The position numbers were made by a program, and so were the translations under genes. Of a DNA stretch of 5,075 nt, positions 1 to 5,075 are shown piece after piece (positions within the stretch are counted from its first letter, which is position 1; every line of letters begins with the position of its first letter). This DNA comes from Acidobacteriota bacterium (GTDB lineage: Bacteria; Acidobacteriota; Holophagae; Thermotomaculales; Thermotomaculaceae): contig WFPG01000135.1 of assembly GCA_015487755.1 (NCBI GenBank), forward strand, positions 1 through 5,075. Reading direction: 5' to 3'. The notes below the pieces were generated by a model. That model searched no databases. It was given only the letters and a program-made list of their open reading frames with translations, and had not been told where the DNA came from.

Positions 1-688
1 ACTTGAAAAAGAAAACGAGATTCTAAAAAAAGAACTTGAAGAGTTTAAGAAAAAAGCAGATGAACTTCAAGCAGGCCTTAACCAGAAAAAAGAGGAATTA
101 AAAGAACTAAATGTTCAATTGATTGCCCTACAAAAAGAAAAAGGCTTTTTAGAAAAAGAAAACAGGGAACATTTAATGAGCATTACAAGTTTAAAAGCGG
201 ACTTTGAAGAAAAATTGCAGGAACAGGAAAATAAGATAAACACCTTGCAAACGGAAAAAGAAAGCCTTTTTGAGCAATTAAATTCAAAACAAGCGGAACT
301 TGAAGAAAAAGATAAGTTTATAACCTCTTTGCAAGAAGAAGCATCCAGACTAAAAGAAGACTTAAACTCTTTAAACGAAAAACTGTCAAATACGGAAAAA
401 GAGTTAAGCGAGTTGAGAGACTTTAAATCAAACGCCGAAAATCAGATTATTGAGCAAAACACACTAATATCAACCTTACAGAAAGACTTAAACATTTCAA
501 GAGAGGCTAAAGCAGCCCTTGAAGAAACCGTTTACGATTTAAAAGAGGAATTAAAAACCTTACAAATGGAACTTGAAAAAGAGAAAAAGGAAAATGAAGA
601 ATTAAACAGAAAGGTAAGCGAAGCGGAAGAAAAAATAAACAACTACATAAATAAGTTTAACAAAATAAAAGAGATTGTTTCAGAATAA
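1..688 (+). CDS. long coiled-coil protein, 5'-truncated by the window edge
   Basis: The reading frame is open from base 2 with no stop until TAA at 686-688, so the 228 visible residues are the C-terminal part of a longer protein. The TTG at 119 is an internal Leu codon, not a convincing start. The sequence is almost entirely Glu, Lys, Leu, Asn and Gln, with no Pro, Cys or Trp and only two Gly, and hydrophobic residues recur every 3-4 positions: a long, nearly unbroken alpha-helical coiled coil. A motif (hydrophobic-x-small-Leu-Gln/Lys) recurs at codons starting 119, 182, 236, 320, 467 and 551. There is no membrane segment in the visible part and it ends on a charged helix. It is the first visible gene of the run and ends 20 bases before the lipoprotein gene. 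Function is unknown: a filament, scaffold or SMC-like arm are all possible, and low-complexity coiled coils give misleading homology hits. Confidence 0.85.
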   Translation, partial: LEKENEILKKELEEFKKKADELQAGLNQKKEELKELNVQLIALQKEKGFLEKENREHLMSITSLKADFEEKLQEQENKINTLQTEKESLFEQLNSKQAELEEKDKFITSLQEEASRLKEDLNSLNEKLSNTEKELSELRDFKSNAENQIIEQNTLISTLQKDLNISREAKAALEETVYDLKEELKTLQMELEKEKKENEELNRKVSEAEEKINNYINKFNKIKEIVSE

Positions 689-708
689 TTCTGTAAGAGA
701 GGCTGGGT

Positions 709-1365
709 ATGAAAAACAAAAAAATACTTATTTTGGCACTTTTAGTAACGGCTATTGTCATTTTTTCAACAGGTTGCAAAAAAAAGAAAGACGATTTAGA
801 GTTTAGAATTGCGCTTTCCAAATACTTCACCGCAATTCAGAAAAAAGACTACAAAGCACTTGCAGGCTCAATGTACCTTTACGACGAAATACTAAACAGG
901 TTCGGGGAAGAAGGGGCGAGCAAGATTGAATTTAAGAAAAAGATTGACGAAATCTACAATGAATACGAAAAAGAAATCCAGCAGGGCGAACTTCACTTTG
1001 ACCCTTACGGCATTAAAGCGGCAAAGATTATGGGGTTAGGCAAAGGTTTTTACTATTTAACAGTTAAATTTGAAATGAATGAAGAAAACGGCTACATAAT
1101 CCTAAAACACTCATTCTCTTACGATAAATTTGACTATTCAACCTTCCCGTTAGGGACAAAACTATTCTTTTTAGGCTGCCCCGTAGGAAAGGTTTATGAG
1201 ATTATCAGAGGGAAAACATACAAAAAAAACACAAGGTTTTATTTAAAAGAAATCCAGACAAAATGGTATTTTAAAAGGGATTTGAATAATAACTGGAAAA
1301 TAGTTAAAATGGAAATCCTGAAAGACACCGCAAAGTGTCAGAAAAGTTTCAGAATAAAGTATTAA
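709..1365 (+). CDS. putative lipoprotein of unknown function
   Basis: A 218-residue protein begins with a lipoprotein signal: basic start (MKNKK), hydrophobic core at about residues 6-19, then a lipobox-like FSTG-C with the lipidated Cys at 23. Ser rather than Leu at the -3 position is not ideal but is tolerated. Mature protein starts with a Lys run and two Asp. Residues 30-95 look helical (SKYFTAIQKKDYKAL), and 113-203 look like beta strands ending in NNNWKIVKMEI. This helix-then-sheet order with a W-K-I/V end strand resembles NTF2/SnoaL-like domains, but that is only inferred. Two further Cys are at 157 and 210. The ATG is supported by a purine-rich AGAGAGG at 696-702, 6 bases upstream. It probably sits on the outer face of a membrane. 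No family is recognised with certainty; lipoprotein call fairly sure, function unknown. Confidence 0.75.
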   Translation: MKNKKILILALLVTAIVIFSTGCKKKKDDLEFRIALSKYFTAIQKKDYKALAGSMYLYDEILNRFGEEGASKIEFKKKIDEIYNEYEKEIQQGELHFDPYGIKAAKIMGLGKGFYYLTVKFEMNEENGYIILKHSFSYDKFDYSTFPLGTKLFFLGCPVGKVYEIIRGKTYKKNTRFYLKEIQTKWYFKRDLNNNWKIVKMEILKDTAKCQKSFRIKY

Positions 1366-1378
1366 AAAAGGATAAAAA

Positions 1379-2305
1379 ATGAAATCAAAATTAGGGTTAT
1401 CGTTAGGCGGCGGCGCAGCAAGGGGATATGCACACCTTGGAATTTTAAAAACCCTTGAAGAAAAAGGGATAAAGCCCGCTTTTATTTCAGGGACATCAAT
1501 GGGTGCCGTTTTAGGCGGGATATACGCATACTACGGAAACATAGAAGACACAATAAACCACATTGTAGAATTTTTAAAAACAACAGACACTATAAACCAG
1601 AAGATATACAAAATTGTAATTGAAAGCGAAAAAGAGCCTGTTAACTTTGTTGAAAACATAATGCAGTTTATTAGAAAAGGAATTATTTACGGAAAAGCCT
1701 TAACCTCAAAATCAATGGTGCCTGATGAAATCTTCAACAAAGTATTTGACACCCTTGTTCCCGATGTTAACATTGAAGACTTAAAAATACCCTTTGGAGC
1801 AATTGTTACAGAGATAACCGAAGGGGAAGAGTTAATGGTTACAAAGGGAAGCCTGAAAAACGCCTTAAAGGCTTCAAGCGCAATCCCGGGGTTTTACCCT
1901 CCATTCATAGAGGGAGATAAGATATACATTGACGGCGGCTGGACAAACAAAAACCCTGTAAGGCCATGCTATCAATTAGGGGCAAGCGAGGTAATAGCGG
2001 TATGCGTTGCAAGGGAACTTGAAGACACAAAAGACTTTCAAATAGGAATGGACTTAATAATCAGGTCAAACGCCGTATCAACCCACAGGCTCGGGCAACT
2101 TCAAAAAGAAGGTGCTTCCCTTGTGCTATACCCTAAAGTGGAACACATACACTGGGCTGATTTCGGCAGGTATGAAGAGGGTATCGCTTGCGGTATAGAA
2201 TGCGCAAAAGAATGCTTTGAGGATATAAAAAGGATTTACGGAAGGAGCAAATGGACAGGATTGATAAAATCAAAGAAAAGATATATACGGGAAATCTCCC
2301 TATAA
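1379..2305 (+). CDS. patatin-like phospholipase/acyl hydrolase, RssA/NTE type
   Basis: A 308-residue alpha/beta hydrolase of the bacterial patatin family (COG1752-like). All core elements are visible: the oxyanion-hole loop GGGAARG at residues 10-16, the nucleophile elbow G38-T-S40-M-G42 with Ser40 as the catalytic serine, the ASSAIPGFYPP block at 165-175, and the DGG motif at 185-187 with Asp185 completing the Ser-Asp dyad. Family members hydrolyse acyl esters of phospholipids or other lipids; the substrate here cannot be told. There is no signal peptide, so it acts in the cytoplasm or at the inner membrane face. The start at 1379 has AAGGAT at 1368-1373 and lies 13 bases after the lipoprotein gene. 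Oddity: the last 18 codons overlap mqnC and encode a basic tail beyond the likely domain end near DIKRIYG (282-288). The tail contains the window's only CGN arginine codon. Family call is firm, biological role open. Confidence 0.94.
   Translation: MKSKLGLSLGGGAARGYAHLGILKTLEEKGIKPAFISGTSMGAVLGGIYAYYGNIEDTINHIVEFLKTTDTINQKIYKIVIESEKEPVNFVENIMQFIRKGIIYGKALTSKSMVPDEIFNKVFDTLVPDVNIEDLKIPFGAIVTEITEGEELMVTKGSLKNALKASSAIPGFYPPFIEGDKIYIDGGWTNKNPVRPCYQLGASEVIAVCVARELEDTKDFQIGMDLIIRSNAVSTHRLGQLQKEGASLVLYPKVEHIHWADFGRYEEGIACGIECAKECFEDIKRIYGRSKWTGLIKSKKRYIREISL
2240..2247 (+). promoter_or_regulatory. strong Shine-Dalgarno of mqnC inside the patatin gene
   Basis: GGAAGGAG ends 3 bases before the ATG at 2251. 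It is the best ribosome site in the window and fixes the mqnC start, even though it lies within the upstream coding region and forces a 55-base overlap. The spacer is short. Ribosomes finishing the patatin gene pass over it, so translation may be partly coupled. Confidence 0.75.
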
Positions 2306-3339
2306 CAGATGATGAGGCTTTAGAGTTATTTGAATACGACAACCTGCTTGAGATAGCCCACCTTGCCGACACTGTAAGGTGGCAAATTCACCCGGAAAAG
2401 GTTGCGTCATTTGTAATTGATAGAAACATAAACTACACAGACGGGTGTGTTACAGGGTGCAAATTCTGCGGCTTTCACAAAAAGCCTGAAAAAAGCCTGA
2501 CTTTGGATTTTGACACACTCTTAAAAAAGGTTGAAGAAACGGTAAAACTTGAAGGGACGGGAATTCTTCTTCAGGGCGGAATGAACCCCCTCTTACCCTA
2601 CTCTTTTTACATTGATATGCTAAAAACAATCAAAAACGCATTCCCTCAAATAGACATACACGGCTTTTCACCCCCTGAAATCCAGTACTTTTCTAAACAC
2701 TTTAACAAACCTGTAAAGCAGATTTTAGAAGACTTTATTGAAGCAGGCTTAGACTCAATTCCCGGCGGGGGTGCGGAAATACTTGTTGACAGAGTAAGGA
2801 AAAGGATAAGCCCTAAAAAATGCTCTGCAGACGAGTGGATTGAGGTAATGAGGCAGGCTCACAAATTAGGGCTAAAAACAACAGCAACAATGATGTTCGG
2901 GACGGGCGAAAGTTTTAAAGACAGAATAGAACACTTTAGAAGGATAAGGGAATTGCAAAATGAAACAGGCGGATTTGTTGCCTTTATCCCATGGACTTAC
3001 CAGATTTACAGGGGAAGGCTTATAAAGTTTGAAAACACCGCCTACGATTACTTAAAAACCCTCTCAATAGCAAGGATTTACCTGCACAACATACCAAACA
3101 TTCAGGCTTCGTGGGTAACTCAGGGCAAGAAGATAGGCCAGACAGGGCTGAAATTCGGGGCAAACGATTTAGGTAGCACCATGATTGAAGAAAATGTTGT
3201 AAAAAGCGTGGGAGTATCTCACACAATCTCAAAAGAAGAGATAATAAGGCTGATACATGACGCAGGCTTTGACGCCGTTCAGAGAAGAAACACATACGGG
3301 TTTGTAAAAAAATACCCTAAAGAAAGAAAGGCAGTATGA
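2251..3339 (+). CDS. mqnC: cyclic dehypoxanthinyl futalosine synthase MqnC (radical SAM)
   Basis: This 362-residue radical-SAM enzyme of the futalosine menaquinone pathway cyclises dehypoxanthine futalosine to cyclic dehypoxanthinyl futalosine in the cytoplasm, using a 4Fe-4S cluster and SAM. The cluster motif CxxxCxxC is at Cys66, Cys70 and Cys73, followed by the SAM-site-like LLQGGMNP (106-113). MqnC-type blocks follow in order: SPPEI (140-144), SIPGGGAEILVDRVR (169-183), TTATMMFG (210-217), ETGGFVAFIPW (238-248), NIPNIQASWVTQG (280-292) and GANDLGSTMIEENVV (303-317). SIPGGGAEIL and the full length favour MqnC over its relatives MqnE and CofG/CofH. Compared with the family as I remember it, the residues after the cluster (CGFHKKPEK rather than CAFYR-like) and after FIPW (no P-x-N-T) are divergent. 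The start is set by GGAAGGAG at 2240-2247. It overlaps the patatin by 55 bases and the next gene by ATGA. No other mqn gene is visible here. Confidence 0.94.
   Translation: MDRIDKIKEKIYTGNLPITDDEALELFEYDNLLEIAHLADTVRWQIHPEKVASFVIDRNINYTDGCVTGCKFCGFHKKPEKSLTLDFDTLLKKVEETVKLEGTGILLQGGMNPLLPYSFYIDMLKTIKNAFPQIDIHGFSPPEIQYFSKHFNKPVKQILEDFIEAGLDSIPGGGAEILVDRVRKRISPKKCSADEWIEVMRQAHKLGLKTTATMMFGTGESFKDRIEHFRRIRELQNETGGFVAFIPWTYQIYRGRLIKFENTAYDYLKTLSIARIYLHNIPNIQASWVTQGKKIGQTGLKFGANDLGSTMIEENVVKSVGVSHTISKEEIIRLIHDAGFDAVQRRNTYGFVKKYPKERKAV
3336..3339 (+). promoter_or_regulatory. ATGA stop/start overlap coupling mqnC to the FAD gene
   Basis: The ATG of the downstream FAD protein (3336-3338) shares bases with the TGA stop of mqnC (3337-3339). 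A modest AAAGG at 3327-3331 lies 4 bases before the ATG. This arrangement usually means translational coupling by ribosomes that terminate and reinitiate, so the two proteins are expected in linked amounts. Confidence 0.8.
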
Positions 3340-4895
3340 AAAAGATTCAAATATCAAACTTTATAGCAAATTGGGGAATAAAAGAAGAAACAGCAGTAAA
3401 ACAACTTGCAAAAAAATACGGAATAAACGAAAAGTTTGTCTCAATAAGAAAAAGGGCTCTTGATGTCAGGGGCAAAAAGCCTAAAGGGGTTTACACCTTC
3501 CACATTGAATTTAACAAAGAAACAGAAAAACTGCTTAATCAACCTCACACAAAAGTTGTTGAATACAAAAGCCTTGAAGAAACAATAAAAGAAATTAAAC
3601 CTAAAAAGATAAAACCTATAATTGTCGGATTAGGCCCGGCAGGGTTATTTGCCGCATTAACATTTATTGAAGCGGGAATAAGCCCCATAATAATTGAAAG
3701 GGGAAAGCCTGTTGAAGAAAGAACTTTAGATGTTAAAAACCTGTGGGAAAACGCAATATTAAACAAAGACAGCAACCCCCTTTTCGGAGAAGGGGGAGCG
3801 GGAACATTCTCAGACGGCAAACTAACCACAAGGATAAACCACCCTTACACAGACTACATAATTGAGAAATTCATTCAATTCGGGGCAAAAAAAAGGATAA
3901 AAATTGACGCAAAACCCCACATAGGGACTGACAAACTGATAAAAATATCCAAAAACGCAAGGGAATACCTGTTAAAGCACGGGGCTGAAATTTACTTTAA
4001 CCACACATTTACAGATTTTGAACAGTCAAACTGCAAGATAACGGTAAAAACAAACAACGGGGAATTTATAGGAGACTTTCTGATTTTAGCAATAGGCCAT
4101 TCAGCAAGGGACACCTATCAAATGCTTTACAAAAAAGGGGTTGAATTAGAGCCCAAACCTTTTGCTGTAGGAAGCAGGGTTGAACACCCGCAGGAAGTTA
4201 TAGACGAAATAATGTACGGCAAAAACAAAAGAGACGATTACGGTTTACCTCCCGCAACATACCAATTTGCGTGGAACGGAAAAGACGGAAGGGGAGCGTA
4301 CACATTCTGCATGTGCCCCGGCGGAGAAGTTATACTTACAGTAAACGAAGAAAAAACCTTATGCGTAAACGGAATGAGCAATTCAAAGAGAAACTCACCC
4401 TTTGCAAACGCAGCCCTTGTTGCAAAAGTACCTGTAAAGGCATACTTTAAAAACTCACCGTTAGACGGAATTGATTTTCAAAAAGGGATAGAAGAAAAGG
4501 CATACTCTTTAGGCATACCGGGATACATGGCACCGGCACAGCACGGAATAGACTTTGTAAACGGCAAACTATCAGGGAAGACAATCTCTTCCTCATACAA
4601 GCCGAAAACATACTCATATCCCTTACACGAACTGCTTCCAGAATTTGTTGTAAAAGATATGAGAAACGGGCTAATTGAGTTTAACAAAAAGGCAAGGGGA
4701 TTTCTATCAAATGTAACAAACCTGATAGGGGTTGAAACAAGGACTTCCGCACCGTTAAGGATAAAGAGGGAAAGCGATTACAGAAGCGCCTCTCACAAAA
4801 CAATAATACCAATAGGCGAAGGCTCTGGCTACGCAGGGGGTATAATGTCATCCGCCCTTGACGGCATAAAAGCGATATTAACGATTTTAGATTAG
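3336..4895 (+). CDS. FAD-dependent oxidoreductase, COG2509-like
   Basis: A 519-residue flavoprotein of the uncharacterised NAD(FAD)-utilising dehydrogenase group, with full family length. Residues 1-60 form a small N-terminal domain with the typical RKRALDVRGKK turn and a Y-x-F strand. The FAD-binding Rossmann motif is IIVGLGPAG (95-103), with the beta2 acidic end at IIIERG (118-123). Next come GEGGAGTFSDGKLTTR (151-166), the AIGHSARD segment (252-259), a conserved-looking Cys pair TFCMCPGG (C325, C327), ETRTSAP (467-473) and the C-terminal FAD loop GEGSGYAGGIMSSALDG (494-510). No signal peptide or membrane segment is seen, so it is cytoplasmic. Family members have no established substrate. 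The ATGA coupling to mqnC suggests, but does not show, a link to quinone or redox metabolism. Its last codons and TAG stop (4893-4895) lie inside the heptamer repeat that follows. Confidence 0.92.
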   Translation: MKKIQISNFIANWGIKEETAVKQLAKKYGINEKFVSIRKRALDVRGKKPKGVYTFHIEFNKETEKLLNQPHTKVVEYKSLEETIKEIKPKKIKPIIVGLGPAGLFAALTFIEAGISPIIIERGKPVEERTLDVKNLWENAILNKDSNPLFGEGGAGTFSDGKLTTRINHPYTDYIIEKFIQFGAKKRIKIDAKPHIGTDKLIKISKNAREYLLKHGAEIYFNHTFTDFEQSNCKITVKTNNGEFIGDFLILAIGHSARDTYQMLYKKGVELEPKPFAVGSRVEHPQEVIDEIMYGKNKRDDYGLPPATYQFAWNGKDGRGAYTFCMCPGGEVILTVNEEKTLCVNGMSNSKRNSPFANAALVAKVPVKAYFKNSPLDGIDFQKGIEEKAYSLGIPGYMAPAQHGIDFVNGKLSGKTISSSYKPKTYSYPLHELLPEFVVKDMRNGLIEFNKKARGFLSNVTNLIGVETRTSAPLRIKRESDYRSASHKTIIPIGEGSGYAGGIMSSALDGIKAILTILD

Positions 4896-4961
4896 AAATT
4901 CTGAATGAGAGATTAGGAATTAGAAATTCTTGATTTTGGATAAAAAATTAGGAATTGTTGG
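4878..4961 (+). repeat. degenerate heptanucleotide tandem array, + orientation
   Basis: Twelve consecutive 7-base units fit the pattern TT-N-N-R-R-A, for example TTTTAGA (4885), TTAGAAA (4892 and again 4920), TTCTGAA (4899), TTAGGAA (4913 and again 4948) and TTTTGGA (4934). By hand count position 1 is T in 12 of 12 units, position 6 is a purine in 12 of 12 and position 7 is A in 11 of 12. The array runs through the last codons and stop of the FAD gene; the first unit (4878, TTAACGA) may be chance. It contains an exact 12-base direct repeat at 4891-4902 and 4919-4930. Origin and function are unknown. Confidence 0.8.
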
Positions 4962-4999
4962 AGATATCCTTATTTAATTCAGAATCCAAAATCTAAAAT
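4884..4999. repeat. large imperfect inverted repeat around the FAD gene stop codon
   Basis: Left arm 4884-4906 and right arm 4977-4999 are complementary at 19 of 23 positions: a perfect 10-base block (4884-4893 with 4990-4999), four mismatches, then a perfect 9-base block (4898-4906 with 4977-4985). A further partial match continues inward with a 2-base offset. A transcript could fold into a long AU-rich hairpin that includes the TAG stop. The symmetry follows from the two opposed heptamer arrays. There is no GC-rich stem followed by a U run, so it is not a standard terminator, though a role in mRNA 3' end stability is possible. Confidence 0.7.
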
Positions 5000-5019
5000 T
5001 TATAATTTAGAATTAACAA
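4971..5019 (-). repeat. degenerate heptanucleotide tandem array, - orientation
   Basis: Read on the minus strand, seven in-register 7-mers all start TT and end A. They include TTCTAAA (5006-5012), TTTTAGA (4992-4998), TTTTGGA (4985-4991) and TTCTGAA (4978-4984). The last three are identical to units of the plus-strand array. The orientation switches across about 9 bases (4962-4970) containing the palindrome GATATC at 4963-4968. Confidence 0.75.
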
Positions 5020-5020
5020 A

Positions 5021-5072
5021 ACCCAGTACCTATTTACCTAATACCCAACTCACCCAGCACCCAATACCCTAA
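5021..5072. repeat. C-rich degenerate 7-9-base tandem array (ACCC-headed)
   Basis: Seven adjoining units begin with ACC or ACCC at 5021, 5028, 5036, 5043, 5052, 5059 and 5066, with spacings of 7, 8, 7, 9, 7 and 7. Examples are ACCCAGT, ACCCAGC and ACCCAAT. From 5021 to 5075 I count 24 C and only 2 G on the plus strand, an extreme skew. The array may continue past the window edge. No ORF or hairpin is seen in it. Confidence 0.75.
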
Positions 5073-5075
5073 CTC

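Noticed and set aside
119..121. TTG as the start of the coiled-coil gene
   Set aside because: The same frame is open with the same coiled-coil composition back to base 2, and no ribosome site precedes it, so the gene starts upstream of the window.
2133..2372. Minus-strand ORF opposite the patatin/mqnC junction
   Set aside because: It lies antisense to two well-supported genes and its protein has no recognisable domain.
3020..3295. Minus-strand ORF within mqnC
   Set aside because: It is a shadow of the conserved MqnC C-terminal region, Leu/Ser/Cys/Arg-rich with no plausible ribosome site.
3545..3829. Minus-strand ORF within the FAD gene
   Set aside because: It is antisense to the FAD-binding motif region and has no independent support.
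4478..4687. Second minus-strand ORF within the FAD gene
   Set aside because: Short, antisense to conserved family sequence, with no recognisable features.
4950..4975. Intrinsic terminator after the FAD gene
   Set aside because: The best local stems (GGA with TCC around GATA, or AGGA with TCCT) are only 3-4 base pairs, with no clear U-tract.
4896..5020. Replication origin or iteron cluster
   Set aside because: The 7-mers are degenerate and do not match DnaA boxes, and no dnaA, dnaN or rep gene is nearby.
4885..5072. CRISPR array
   Set aside because: The units are 7-9 bases long and directly adjoining; there are no 23-50 base repeats with unique spacers.

Overview
The window is a tightly packed, single-strand (+) gene run from an AT-rich bacterium, followed by about 180 bases of non-coding repeat DNA. 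Five genes can be supported. In order they are: the 3' part of a long coiled-coil protein gene, a small lipoprotein of unknown function, a patatin-like (RssA/NTE-type) serine hydrolase, the radical-SAM menaquinone-pathway enzyme MqnC, and a COG2509-type FAD-dependent oxidoreductase. Gaps are 20 and 13 bases, then overlaps of 55 and 4 bases (ATGA). This is the layout of one operon whose promoter lies upstream of the window. I see no internal promoter or intrinsic terminator.

Organism: mqnC places it among bacteria that make menaquinone by the futalosine route, which argues against cyanobacteria and most enterics. Codon use is striking: by hand count 58 of 59 arginine codons are AGA/AGG, and ATA is used freely for isoleucine. 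This pattern is common in thermophiles and low-GC lineages. I cannot name a phylum.

Function: only mqnC has a pathway that can be stated firmly (dehypoxanthine futalosine to its cyclic form). The FAD protein is translationally coupled to it, so a redox role near quinone synthesis is conceivable but unproven. The patatin is probably a cytoplasmic or peripheral lipid acyl hydrolase. The lipoprotein and the coiled-coil protein look like envelope or structural proteins of unknown role.

The most unusual part is the tail (about 4878-5075). It resolves into degenerate heptanucleotide repeats: about 12 consecutive 7-mers of form TT-N-N-R-R-A on the + strand, beginning inside the last codons of the FAD gene. 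A near-palindromic pivot around GATATC follows, then 7 units of the same family on the - strand, then a C-rich array of ACCC-headed 7-9-mers reaching almost to the window edge. The two TT..A arms form a large imperfect inverted repeat around the stop codon, and the C-rich array contains a canonical G-quadruplex motif on the - strand. In form this resembles the short tandemly repeated heptamers known from cyanobacteria, but the neighbouring genes do not look cyanobacterial.
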